From Agelaius tricolor (lineage: Eukaryota > Chordata > Aves > Passeriformes > Icteridae), in the NCBI GenBank assembly GCA_023055355.1, contig JALJCS010000004.1:15406001-15470000 (forward strand): a DNA stretch of 64,000 bases, given 5' to 3'. The notes under the pieces were generated by a model. The model saw only the letters and a list, made by a program, of their open reading frames with translations, was not told the origin of the DNA and made no database searches. Below, piece after piece: positions 36,733 through 64,000 of this stretch. Position 1 is the stretch's first letter; every line of letters starts with the position of its first letter. A program made the translations under genes and the position numbers.

Positions 36733-37370
36733 GGTTACCATTCGTGTCACATTCTCCTATCCTGTTCCAAGTGCTGTTATACAGGAAAGGATATCAAAAT
36801 ATATCAAAATACAGCCCTACATGACATGATGTGGCTAACTCTGAATTTATAGCAAAAGCAATATTTTTCCTAATTGTGTACCAGAACTGATGACACATTA
36901 CTTGCAATGTGAAATGCCAGAGAGATGCATTACAAATACTGTTACACACTTGTGTTATTCAAACTGAGTTAAAAGTACCACGTTTGTTGTAAGCCAGTGT
37001 AATGGAGATCACTGGGCACTTTTCCTGTGCAGTGCATCATACTCTTCTCTTACTATGAAGCAAAAAATTATATGCTGGATTATAGGTGTGCTAAGCCTCA
37101 TATTTGTGATAGTGTGATACCTCTGCAAGTGCCACAGGAGCTGTATGATTAAGAGACACACAAAAGGTTACTGAATCCAACTTACATTCAGTTGGTGATG
37201 CTTGGAAAGTGTCCCTTCTCAAGTTCAGATCTCAGGGTGATCCCTTGACAACAGAAGATGACCAAAGCTGGCATGGAAAAACAGCATAGTCTGAGCTGTG
37301 CTTGCACCACAAGTGATTTCCTCTATGGGACAATACTCTCCAAGCACAGGCAGCTACAAAGAAAGACGAA

Positions 37371-37430
37371 AAAGAAAAGAGAAAAAGAAAAGAGGAGATG
37401 GAGAGGAGAGGAGAGGAGAGGAGAGGAGAT
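37371..37430. repeat. Polypurine tract with (GGAGA)n
   Basis: GAAAAAGAAAAGA-type sequence runs into about six tandem GGAGA units at 37401-37429. The + strand is almost purely purine, with only single pyrimidine breaks. Confidence 0.9.
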
Positions 37431-37521
37431 TAAACTACCTGTGAAAAGACTGACTGTGAAATTGCAGTGTAAGAGACAGAATTTGAAATGTGAAAAGATG
37501 CAAGGCTGTACAATAGGATAC

Positions 37522-37583
37522 CAGACCAAGGGCCAAGATTAGCTGTCAATAAGACACAGACCAAGGGCCAAGATTAGCTGTCA
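37522..37583. repeat. Tandem duplication, period 35
   Basis: A 27-base unit (CAGACCAAGGGCCAAGATTA and onward) at 37522-37548 recurs identically at 37557-37583. Confidence 0.95.
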
Positions 37584-39038
37584 CTTGGTAAAGGCACATG
37601 GGTTGTGTGGTAAAGAAAGCAGCTATGGCATTGCCTTTATGTGTGTGCAGGGGGGCTGGTAGCTGTGCTCCTCTGCCTCCAAGACCTCCTGTGCAGGGAG
37701 GATCAGCCCCTGCTCTGGGTCCTTGACCTGAGGGGCAACAGGGGGAGCAATGGTCAGCTGCAGTAGAAAAGTCCTTCATTATCCAGGTTTTGGATGAATG
37801 TGGGTAATTCCTTGACAATTCCTTGTCACTGCACACACTTACTCCTGTTAGCAAAACTTCTTCTGTTATTTAAGTGAGCTTGAATCTGGTGAACATACTA
37901 AAATATGTTATGTGTTCTGCATAGTAACTGATTTTTATTCAAACATATTCATTATAGACAGCAGTTTAGAAAGGTAAGAACCTGCTATGGCCTATTTTTT
38001 TAATACAGATGTATCTATCTTGCTATAATGGAGAAAGGAAATCCATTTAAAAGGCATCATTAATCCACAAAACCACTACCCATGCTATGTTTTAGAAGTA
38101 TATTTAATTTTAGAACTGCACTCAATGAAAATAAAGTACAAATTAAGAAATGGGAACCAGTTTAAGTCACAGAAAATAAACAGAATTCACTGGGTGTTCA
38201 ATTTGTCACCTTTTCTTTTGGAAAACTGGAACTGATTCAAGTCAGCTAATGAGTAGGCCATAAAATTGTTCACCCTGTATTCTTTTACTGTAACAGCATT
38301 AATGACTGTCTGTATCAAAAAATTAAATCAGCAGAACGGTAAGCATGGACAAATAATTAAAATAAGCCCTGAACCCAGGCTACTGGACATTTTTTATAGC
38401 TGGCAGGTGGAACAGAGTTGTACATAATTCACCCAACATTCCCAAGTATTCACCTCATTTTTGGAGGTGAAAATTAATTTTTTTACCCAGCTACATATTG
38501 TCCTATGTAGGATACAATCAAGTGCTTAAACCAAACCCAGATGGACAGGCTCTCCGCTCTTTTCAAAGCATATCTTAACCACAGAGATGTGTTCAGTTAG
38601 ACTGAATACATAAGTTTGACACTATCTACTGTGGAAAGGAGATGGAAATTCTGTATGAAACCACTGAATTCACTGGCAGTTAAAAAAAGAGAGTATTTTA
38701 GACTTAATACACCTCAATATGTGTAATTTCTGCCTAAACACGGTATCATTTCAATGTTTTTCCTGTAATGCGCAGGTGCCATTGCACATTTGTTTCTTGG
38801 CTAATGTATAAAATAATCACTTCATGCTGCTTTGGTGCCTAGTGAGTACATGAGTGAGTTAAGTAAATAACTGCAAAAGACTACTTATCCTTGCAATTTT
38901 TAAATCAAATCATATCAACAGTGTATTTTCCAGTGAAATACCCCAACAAACCAACAAACTACTGAAAACATAGTATTGTCATGTAACATGACAGCTCCAA
39001 ATTTCTGATACCAGTAAAGCCAAAGAACAATTTGCATA

Positions 39039-39467
39039 GAATCAGAGAATGTCCTGTGCTGGAAGGGACCTCAAAGATCACCTAGCTCCAATCCCCCTGC
39101 TTTGAACAGGGGGATGCCTTTCACTAGACCAGGTTGCTCAGAGGTCCATACAGCCTGGCCTGAACACTTCCAGGGATTGATTGGGCATCCACCATTTTCT
39201 CCGGGCAGCCTGTTCCAGTGCCTCACCACCCTCACAGTAAAGAATTGCTTCCTCAAACCTAATCTAAACCTACTTTCACTTTGAAGTCACTCCCTTTGCC
39301 CTGTTACAACATGCCCTTGTAAAAAAGTCCCTCTCCATCTTTCTTGTAGGCTCTCTTCAGGCTGCAATTAGGTCACCCTGAAGTCTGCTCTTCTCCAGGC
39401 TGAACAATCCCCGATGTCTTCGCCTTTCCTCATAGGAGAAGTGCTCCATCCTCCTAATCAACTCTGT
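39039..39467 (-). mobile_element. CR1 LINE 3' fragment, antisense
   Basis: The block opens with AGAATGTCCTGTGCTGGAAG and GGACCTCAAAGATCACCTAG. It continues through CAGCCTGTTCCAGTGCCTCA and CTTCTCCAGGCTGAACAATC and stops at ATCCTCCTAATCAACTCTGT. This is the CR1 3' end read in reverse, 5'-truncated. It lies just upstream of the ISOC1 CpG island. Confidence 0.92.
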
Positions 39468-40276
39468 GCCACGCAAACATGCATTAACCTTAATGGTGCA
39501 TTGGCACAGTGCATGCAAACATCCACTTGTTTTTAGCACAGTATTTTCTTTCTATGCGAGTATCACACTACTCAGATCTTTCCCCCAAGCACACTTTAAT
39601 GTAACAGAAACTCTGGTAATTATGGCAAAAATAGGGGCAACAATTTCAGCTGTCAGTCATCCCTGGAGAAAAAGTAAATATGGTAGAGAGCATGAAGCTA
39701 CGAAGGAAAAAATATGCGTTCTATCCTGCTCACTTCCCCTCATCCGTGGAGGGAGCTGGAAGCTCGGACCCGCAGCTCGGGCACCGCCCGCTGCTCAGAA
39801 AGCGCAATTCCGAAGGAAGCCTCGTAGAGAACTCAACTACCAGTCCCCAGTACAGATCTGGGCTGGATCACCCTTCAAAGTAACCGGGCATGTTTCAGGC
39901 TCTACCAACAGGTTTCCTTCCCAGCTTGCACGGGACGCGGCCTCGCCCGTCCCCGCCGTGGCTGGGCCCGGTGCCCGCCCGCGCTCCGAGCCCGCCCTGC
40001 CCCGCGCACCCCACAGCGCGCTCTGCCCCGCGGCGCGACCCTGGGAGGGCCCCGCCGGGGCCGCCACAGCGGCGGTGTCCCCTTGCTCCTCTCCGGGATA
40101 CACGGCCTCTCTCCGCCCGGACGAGGGCAAGTGCGCCCGTGTGGGGCTGCTCTTCTCACTGTCCGCCTAAGCAGGGAAAGCACCATGCTCCCCCCCAAGA
40201 CACCCCGTGTCCGCCCGATGAAGGCACCCCGGCAACGCTCTGAGCCCCATGGGGGTGCGGGGCAGGGCCGAGCCCC

Positions 40277-40423
40277 ATGGCGGGGAGGAGGAGCAGGAGC
40301 AGCCGCAGCCGGGATTGGGGCCCGCCGGCACCGCCCGGCCGGTCGGGGGGGAGGAGGCGGCGGGAGGAGGAGCGGTGGCGCGGACCGCAGCGAGCTGGCG
40401 GGGCTCGGCGCGGCGGTCCCTGA
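40277..40423 (+). CDS. Upstream ORF ending 2 nt before ISOC1 ATG
   Basis: ATG at 40277 (context CCCATGG) opens a 48-codon, arginine-rich frame ending at TGA 40421-40423. The next two bases are followed by the ISOC1 ATG. If the mRNA starts upstream of 40277, ribosomes translating this frame would finish right at the main start codon. The encoded peptide is low-complexity and resembles nothing known. It could equally be untranscribed promoter DNA. Confidence 0.3.
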   Translation: MAGRRSRSSRSRDWGPPAPPGRSGGRRRREEERWRGPQRAGGARRGGP

Positions 40424-40425
40424 AG

Positions 40426-55814
<15,389 letters not shown>

Positions 55815-57140
55815 AGCAGGTATGGAGAAAGCAGATCTCACTGTCCTCTTTACAGAGGAATGAAGGCTATAAGCGCACATGTACATGTTCTTTTGCTCAA
55901 AGTTTGGTAGGAGTGTAAAAATAAAAATTGACATACTTGTGCTTGCCTTAGCAAAATTGTCTGGTTATATGTCTGGGTGCCAATATGTTCTGTTTAGTTA
56001 CAGCTGTCAGAAGTTCTGAGTATTAGAGGACCCTTTTGTTGTCAAATTTCTTTATTTAAAAAAATAAATTAACAGAGGTGCCTGCTAGTCTATACTATAC
56101 GCTGATTGTAACGGCTCAAAAAAATGCATATTTCTGTGACACCCCTTTATTGTGTGCTTTGCAATTGTTCTGTGATGTCCTGTTTTACTTTTGTATTAAT
56201 AGAAGATAATTACTTGTTGGATAAATGTGATATGCTTTAATGTTCTATATAAATGAAGTATTTTATTAGGGCAAAAGTTAAAACTGAGTAAGATATATGA
56301 CCTATATGTGCGCTTTTGTTCTCTAGGATAAAATTTAAGCACTTTGAGGCAAGACACATAAATCAAGCAGAGCTGATGTTTGATTGCCCTAGGTAGCTGA
56401 AGTCTGCATCATGACTTTTGATTATACTGAAATTGACTGCCCAAGGCTGTACTTTCCTTAAGTGTATACAAACAGAAGACTGTTGTGTAATGAGTTCTTT
56501 ATAAACAACTGGTGTCAACTCCTTCAGAACTTAGGAGTATTACCAAAGCTTTAAATTGGAAATGATAAGGATGTTTAATAATGAAAACTTTACAGGTTCG
56601 TGTGCTAAATCTACTAATATGTTTAGATTTATTTTGCTTTGTTTTGTCCCTGTTTAGTTAGATTGAATAATTCTGTCTAATTTACTCAAGAGGGCTCTGA
56701 AAGAAGGTTTCGCCTCTTTCGGATTTTGTGCTTTTTTTGTGGTCTATAGTTGGGTGGAGTGTGAATAGAATTTGGTCTAAAAATATTCTTCAGAAAAATA
56801 GCATCTTTAACATAATGATATATATTTTTTCTATCTAGAACTAATCTTTCAATAAGTGATTATTCATAAAGGCACTTCCTTCATGTTCTAGGGGATTAAA
56901 CAATGTTGTATAAAGTTTACAGTGTGCCTGAGACATTTATTTTTTTTAAAGAGTACTAGAAGATGTCATACTAACCACTGATCTTTTTGGTAGAGAAGCT
57001 ATTAAAGTATATGTATTGTTTTAAATTGCTTATTTTCCCTGCAAGATGGCTCTAAAATAATTGTTTCATAAATAAAAATAATTTTAGTTGTTTCATATAA
57101 CCTTTGTTCAAAAGAAATAAAAAGTTAACATTTGCTGTCT
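55815..57140 (+). other. ISOC1: Probable ISOC1 3' UTR
   Basis: AT-rich sequence follows the stop codon without coding potential. AATAAA hexamers occur at 55920-55925, 56063-56068, 57071-57076 and 57116-57121. The last is followed by a T/GT-rich stretch (CTCTTTTTTGCTTGTGATAT), the best-looking cleavage context. Use of the earlier sites would give shorter isoforms. Confidence 0.45.
57116..57121 (+). promoter_or_regulatory. ISOC1: Candidate distal poly(A) signal for ISOC1
   Basis: A canonical AATAAA is followed within about 25 bases by a strongly T- and GT-rich element, the expected pattern for cleavage and polyadenylation. A second hexamer lies 45 bases upstream (57071). Confidence 0.45.
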
Positions 57141-60100
57141 CTTTTTTGCTTGTGATATTTATTGTAGAGCAAATCCTGAAAGCTGTGTTTGCCATGGACT
57201 TTATTCTAGTTTGTACAGCTGTAGAAGTTCTGTGGATGTCATGGGAATTCTGTGTAAAGATCAAGGGTGGATAATGTTGAATGATTCTTGTCTTCAGCAT
57301 CTAGTTACAGTGTTATTTAACACTCTAGAATATGAGGAATTAACATTATGCTTCAAGCTGGAGGCTGGAATGCTAGTTGGGTTAAGAACACTTGCTCTAT
57401 TGCTGACCTACTTTTAACCTACTTTCCTCGTATATTAATTGTGTTTCTTAGCAGTACAAAGTTCACTTATATTAATCAAATCAACAGCTGTGCACTAAAA
57501 TACTGTACATTTCTTATAAAATAATGAGTTTATTCCCGTCCTTACTATTATGTGTTGATGGTACCGAGAGAAGTAATTGGAGAAAAAACTATAGCATTTT
57601 TTCCCATGTTTATTTTTGAAACCCTATCAGTTGCCTCAAAAACAAATGCATGGACTTTTAAGAGGTAATGGTATTGTTACTAAAATTTTACCACTTTAGT
57701 AGAAAAGTAAGTTGAAGGACAGATGTTGCATCTTCATTTACATTTCTCTTTTCAGAAATTCAGGAATACCCAGGGTTGTTTTATAAAATGGAGCTCTTAG
57801 ATGTGAATTTAGGGATGAAATACATTCCTCTTTTGTTAGATGGATGCATTATTCAGCATCATGTGGGTCATTCAGATGAGATTGTAAGAATGTTTATTTA
57901 AAAAGAAGAGAAAAAATCGTTGCCATGTTTCTCTTACCTAAAGTAAGTTTATTCACCGGACGAAATTTCCTTTGCTTCTTCATTGCTCTCAACTCATCCA
58001 TATTTTCTGTTCCGTGACAAGTGCGTGTTCCATTGCAGCAGAACAGCAGAAATGAGTCGTTAGAGAAGAGGCCTGTGGGCTATTGTGCTATGTAGAGTAA
58101 GTACTTATTTTGTTCTGCGAGGATAGGAAATAAATTAATGAAATAAAGTGGAGGAGGATTGCCTAAGGGTATACTCAGCTGATTGTGAAGAAGCTCTCTG
58201 TCAAGCTTTTCTTTATTTGAAAACTTCACCACAGCTATGGCTAAGCAATACAATTGTCACCTGCTCTAGGTGGCTTCAGCATCATTTCTCTTTTCTTGGG
58301 GAAGCAGAAATTGATGGAGAAGGGTGGTTTATTTTCCCTTGTAGGAGTTCTGGTCCTGTGCGAGGTTGCTAATACATTGTTTACCTCACTGCAGTAGCTG
58401 ATATATAAATGCTGCATTAAGTATAGCAAGATATATGTGTGATTAGTTTTAATTTGCTGGATCCTTACAAAGATGAGTATTTTTTTCTTATTAGTACAGT
58501 TTAGGTTTTGTGTTTAAAATGTGATCCTGTTTATTCACAGAACTATGGTCCTTATATTATGTTTCCATGTGCATTATAATTTTGTATGAACTAAACTGAG
58601 TAGGGTTTCCAGTAACCTTTGCAAAACCTGAAAACAGAGAATGAATAAAATATCAGCTATTGTGAGTTAATGTTTTCTATTATGGCTGAAGAAATTATGC
58701 TGTTGGGCAGTTTCACCATCATTTTTGCACTTGCCTGTTAGTAGCTATCAGGCACATGTTTACTTAAATCCTGCTGCTTATTGAGTACATTTCTTATTAG
58801 ACATAGGAAACTCTCTCTCCGCTCCACGCCCTGCCCCCATATTTATTACTTTATCTGAACAATTACATTAGACTTTCAGGAGAAAATTCCAATTAGTCAT
58901 TTTCTACTGCTACAGATTGTTTTTCTCTTAGGGAAGAGATGAAGGCTAGATACTTTGTTGTTTTAAAAGCTTTGTTTGAATTAAAAAGTAATTCCTGGAC
59001 CTCTGGAACCCTGAATAGTGACAAATGATGTTAAAGGCTTTTCCTTTGGTAAGGGATGATGCTGACTAGTAGTGCTTTGCAGTCCACTTGTTCTTCCAAG
59101 TGTTGTTTTTCCACTTTAACTGGTAATGGCAGAAGATGGCAGTGATTTTTAGAATCTGGGGTTTGGGGTTATTTTGCTTGCTGGATAAACTAGAGATAAA
59201 ATGTACTGAATATGTATAGCAGATGTCCTTCAAAAAGGTTTAGAAAATCTGCTCAGCAAATTAACTATTGAAGGAAATCCATGGAAAAAAGATCTGTTTT
59301 GTTTGTCCAGTGCCATTTTCATCTTAGTAATTTGAATACTCGTATCAAGTTGTTGTTAGCTCTTTCTGTAATCTCAATTAGTACTTCTGGTACAGCAGAG
59401 ATTGCAGTTGATTGTATGTGCTGCTCCTCTTCGATGCAACTGTGTGTATACATAAATACACCCCAAAATGTGGGGTCTGGTCCTTTATTACTCATTTGCA
59501 TTGCCTAACCTAGTTTTCCATATGAGATAAAAGGATATTTGCAAAGGATTGCTGTGAATGGAGGGAATTTATTAAGTATTAGCATGCTTAGGTCAGCTTA
59601 ATAGACTTACGAAAACTGCCAGGGTTGGCAGCTCTCCTGCCACTGACAGCATTAGGCTTTACTTTAATGAAACCTTTTTATCTGCTCAAGAGAGAAGATT
59701 GAGCAAACAAATGAAGAGAGCAGTTAATAGAGAATAGATGGTGAAGTGCAAAGGCAAAATAGGGAAGAAAAAGTCTTATAATTATTACTGGTTTGCTTCT
59801 TTTTTTTTGCATAGGGGTGTTAGGAAGCTGGAACATTGTTAATACAGAGTTACATACCTTAATTTTCAAAAACTGAGTAGGTCACAGCAGTCATTGCCTC
59901 TATCTTACTGTGCCCTTTATTTTCTTCCTGTAGTGATTTTACCTTGTTTTCATTATAACTGTCCAAAAAGCAGACTGCTAAGCATATTTTGGCTCTAAGT
60001 AGTACAAAAACTGCCAACTGGAAGGGCAAATATTCCGCTATCAAATGAAGGAGAAGGCGTTGGAGAAAGACTAAAGATCACCACATACTTGGCACTGATG

Positions 60101-61097
60101 TTCCCAAGGCGGGTATTACCTGTGCTATGGCATTCTGACCTTCAGTTTTTGATTCAGAATGTAAGAATTTCATTTGGTATAATCATTTCAAGGGGACATG
60201 AATTGAGGTACTGCAGACAGGGAAGACTTCATAAAGTAGGAGTCTTTGCTAATGGGAATAAGCTAACTGTTCAGCAAAGCATTTAGTCAACTTGTGGCAT
60301 CAGTGTTTCCACTTTAGGTCTCTGGATAGCTTAAGACCCACAAACTTAAAAGTAATTTCAGCCATTATATATCTTCTCTTTGCTTGTGTATGTTCATGGT
60401 GGCATTGTTCAGTTTTCTTACATTTCTACTCAGGCACTGAAAATCTTGGGGGTTTGTCACATTGAATAACCCTGCTGGATGTTCCTAGTAAAAATTATTT
60501 TTTCCAAGAAATGTATTGATTACTGTGCTGTTTGCTAGCAACAGTCAGCTCTGTTGGTGCTGATAACAGTGAGCTACTTGATCGATATGTGACAGTGACT
60601 GGAGGTGACAAGAAACATCAATGCCAGGACCATCCAAAGTCTCAGAGCAGCCTTTGCCTTCTCCAGGAGACAGACCTTTGCAAAGCATGGTATCAGTCAC
60701 TCCAGGGAAACATTGCAAGAAGCCTGTGAGAGCAAAATAGCAAATTTCTTCCTAGGAAGTAGAAGTAGTTGAATGCTTTCATCTCTCTCCTGGGGTCACA
60801 TTAAAGGGAGGAGAGGCTAAAGTCTGCTATGGAGCCACTCTTCTTGGTGATAAACACCTCATAATTATCTGAAGGTCAAGCAGAAGACTAAAACTGAAAA
60901 GCTAAAGAACATCAATTTTATTGTTTTAGACCGTTATTTTATTTTAATGAGTACTCAGGAGGATACTCAATCTGCAGGAGTTGAGCCCAGCAACGAATGA
61001 CAGTCCAAAGTTCCCAAATACTGAAGATCTACCAATGTCCAGTCTGTAAAGTGAGATGAGGTTAGAAAATTTTCCTGAAAAGTCGTGATTTGTGGAT

Positions 61098-61140
<43 letters not shown>

Positions 61141-64000
61141 ATTTGTATTTTAAAATGTATTGTGTTATATTAAATGCTTCCCTCTAATCATGTATCTGTG
61201 AAACATGGTTTCTCCTATAAAAAGTGTCATAAATTCATTCCAGATGGCATATTTTAGTATATTTTACTAATATTAAAAATTATGTTCATATTACCCTTAG
61301 TTTAAAACAACTGGGTAGCATATAGCAAATTTACATCGTGTATTTTCTGATGGGAATAGCTAATGTGATCTCCTTACAGAAATATGTTTTCATGTTAAAA
61401 AACATCTGTATTTCATATTCCGCATATGGAAAGAAGAGCAGCAATATCTGCATTCCATGTTATTAATTACCTAAAATCTATGTATGCATTCTCAGTGGAA
61501 AACTGACTAACAAATGCTGAAGTGCTGTGCTGAAGTAATTTCCTCTATGAAAAACCTGTTCTGAGCTTGCAAAGACTAATAGCAGAAAATATTTCTTGTA
61601 GTGCATTGTGGTAGAAGAAGGTTAGGATGTGTAGCAAAACACTGCACCTTGCAGGGATATGCATTTATGTATAGCAATGAAGGACAGTAATGTAAAGGTG
61701 GTTAAAATTGTTTGAATGTTACTCTTTTTTTCTGCTAGGTAGGTTAGTTAATGTAGATAATCTATATTTCCACTGCTCATTATCGGTAGTTTTCATTACA
61801 TGGGAAATAATTTCTGCATAATTTTTAACTTGTGCTCCAAATAGAGTTTAGAGCACGTTTTTTAACATCACCAGTATTGAATAGAAACTTCACATTTTCT
61901 CAGTATATGCCTTCATTATGCCTCTACACTGATATACGAACAAGGGTCACAGAGGCCATCCTGATTTGACATAGGTTCAGACAGATCACCATTCCTTTGG
62001 TGATCCTGCACCAGTGCTGCACAGCTGCACCAGGAAACTGAGGCAGCTCTAGTCCAGCTGCTGATGCAAAAGTGTGTCTGTGAAAGATGCCACATAAAGT
62101 GGACCAAGATATGACATCTGAACAGCTTTTGAAAGAGCTTTTGAAACACTTGTTATTCTGATGACTGAGCAGAGACAGCAATCAGGCCTTCTGAATTAAA
62201 TGCCTTCAGAAAAAGATTTTTGAGGGCTGAATTCCTGTCTCTTGTAGTTCTGAAAGTTCTTCTTGTCTGTTCTCCTAAGCTAATACATAGGAGATCACTG
62301 CTCAACACACTGCTTACCTCCTCCACAATTCTTACCTCCAAATGGTAAGAATTTTTGCTATCATAGACTTGTTTCACATTTTAAATCTTATAGGGAATTT
62401 TGTCATTGGATGTTGGAAATCCAGGATATGAAAGTATGCATCAAACAGAGAAGAATAATAAAATTCAAATCCAAGTGCCAGTGGTGTCTTACAGTCTTTA
62501 GCACTGGAATGCAGCTCTTACACACCTAATTTGTCCACAGAAAGAAGTTGATGTGAAGTGAGGAAAAAATAGGAAGTAAATGTGGCTTTATAGTGACATT
62601 CACACAAAATAAGGTTCTTAGAAAAACCCCATTATTGTTGATGCCTGATACAACCCTCTGCTCCCATAAATACTTAAAATGAATATTCTCTTTTCCTTGT
62701 ATCTGTAAGGAAAAATAAGAGATCATTCCTTACTGGAATAAAAGCCAACAGAGAAAAATTTCTGAGTGCATAAAAAGTGGAAACAAAACACATCTGTGCA
62801 GAGACTAATTCTTCCTAGCAGGGTTTTTGCTGGCATTCAGGTAAATTATGGGGCAGTATTCTATTGCTTGTCTCATACCACAACCTGTTTCTGAATACCA
62901 ATAGAAAAAATGTGGTAGAAAACAATTAGAATAGTATTTTCAAATGTTACTTGGGTTCAAATACATACTAGAATGTATTAAAAACCTTCACTTTGCAGAT
63001 AAGGGAAATAATTTTACTTAGGTTCTTTAGAAATTTCATTTGTTTTAAAAATGTGGGATATTTCAAACTACTCAGTTTTGGACTGATCTGTTATGGTGGG
63101 GTCGTTTGTCCTCTCAAAGGTGCTTGTGACAAACAGCCTTGAGTTCATTCTTGCAGCTCCTTTTATAGGAGCTTCAAATTTCCCTCCCTTACACAAGTGA
63201 TTATTTGGGGTCTTAGCACCATCCAGCTCTCTGGCCCCTGATACCTCTGCATTTAGGGCTGAATGACACTGGCTGAGGGTCCCTGTGTAGATTTGAATCC
63301 AAGGTATCCTTGTTCACCCAGGGACTTGTTTTTACTTCTAGGCTGGTTGAGTTTGGGGGGCAGCTTCAGGTCAGCTGCAATGTGATGCTGATCCTTCTAG
63401 GTGATCAGTATTTTAAGTCTATTATCTGCATATGCACACAAGTAAGGGTTTAGAAAATCTTTGCCCTTTCACAAGTATATGTTTCTATTATTCAAGCAGA
63501 CTTTTTTTCATGTCATCTTTTGTTCTGTAGCCAAGAGACACATGAGATGTCTCCCCACTGGCCACTCATCTTCCACTGAAATTGCTGGACATCACTGTCC
63601 TGATACTTCCCTTTCTCTGAGGATTTCATTCTGGAATCCAGATTATGATACCAGTTTATTTGGGTTAATGATTTGATTAACTCATGACTAATCCCCTTGA
63701 TTGCAAAGAGATTAGTCATTTAATGAAATGCAATAGTTTCACCATGTGATCCTTTAAACAAGCTAGAATACTCTTTATACTGGTTATTACAAATCCTGAA
63801 GATCTTTCACTGTTTCCACAGTTTTTATTGGTTAAATTCATTTTTACCAGGGGAAAGTAATTAATCTTTAGTTTCCCAAATAATGTGTGGAATAAACAGA
63901 AGCAATTAAATTCTCTCAGAATAATTATTATTATTTAGCAATTGTTATTAATACCCAAAACATTTTTTTCTGAAAATTCTAGTTATGTTCTTTTTATTGT
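57141..64000. other. Intergenic region downstream of ISOC1
   Basis: About 6.9 kb of AT-rich sequence with only short reading frames lacking motifs. The one clear repeat is the TA microsatellite at 61103-61134. No exon of the next gene, tRNA or recognised interspersed repeat was found. Confidence 0.6.
61103..61134. repeat. (TA)16 microsatellite
   Basis: Sixteen uninterrupted TA units, flanked by ATTATAT on one side and A-rich sequence on the other. Likely length-polymorphic. Confidence 0.95.

Larger units (their letters stand above)
34184..39034. other. Intergenic region with small repeats
   Basis: No gene recognised. Contains a short CR1 3' fragment (36660-36732), a purine-only tract with a GGAGA pentanucleotide repeat (37371-37430) and a 35-bp-period tandem duplication (37522-37583). 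The rest is AT-rich single-copy-looking sequence. Confidence 0.6.

Noticed and set aside
37522..37583. Possible CRISPR-like or satellite array
   Set aside because: Only two copies are present and the genome is vertebrate, so it is a simple tandem duplication.
39466..40170. 234-codon open frame on the + strand upstream of ISOC1
   Set aside because: It straddles AT-rich sequence and the CpG island, and its C-terminal half is Pro/Ala/Arg-rich as expected when GC-rich DNA happens to lack stops. No domain or family resemblance.

Overview
This window is bird nuclear DNA, most likely from a passerine. The evidence is split genes with GT/AG introns, a CpG-island promoter, several CR1 non-LTR retrotransposon copies, avian-type LTRs, and a tRNA-Ile-derived SINE with a CR1-like tail. 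That SINE resembles the TguSINE1 family described from zebra finch. The low gene density, AT-rich introns and poly-A/T runs also fit a vertebrate chromosome and exclude a prokaryote.

Two protein-coding genes are present, both on the + strand. The first is the 3' part of SLC27A6 (fatty acid transport protein 6 / very-long-chain acyl-CoA synthetase family). Six exons lie between 3673 and 21098, and they keep an open reading frame across every junction. The human gene, as I recall it, has ten coding exons, so these would be exons 5-10. The second is a complete ISOC1 (isochorismatase domain-containing 1) with five coding exons between 40426 and 55814, giving 295 residues. The order SLC27A6 then ISOC1 in the same orientation matches human 5q23.3, so this is a conserved vertebrate syntenic block. 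The two genes are not known to work together.

Layout: 1-3672 is SLC27A6 intron. 3673-21098 holds the SLC27A6 exons, with a SINE in intron 6 and a decayed, nearly full-length CR1 of about 3.5 kb in the last intron. 21099-39700 is intergenic and holds a probable 3' UTR, an antisense LTR (28446-29068), CR1 fragments, and a composite block (about 31330-34183) where an LTR adjoins a long CR1 that is itself split by a second LTR-like insertion. 39750-40960 is the ISOC1 CpG island. 40426-55814 is ISOC1, with a roughly 1 kb antisense LTR in intron 1 and an ERVK-like LTR plus primer-binding site in intron 4. 55815-64000 is the ISOC1 3' UTR followed by featureless intergenic DNA with a TA microsatellite.

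No wholly new biological system is visible. The most useful observations are the nested transposon history, the upstream reading frames at the ISOC1 start (one ends two bases before the main ATG, another extends the protein in frame) and the YY1-type element over the ISOC1 start codon. LTR family assignments come from memory of avian repeats and need a RepeatMasker-type search.
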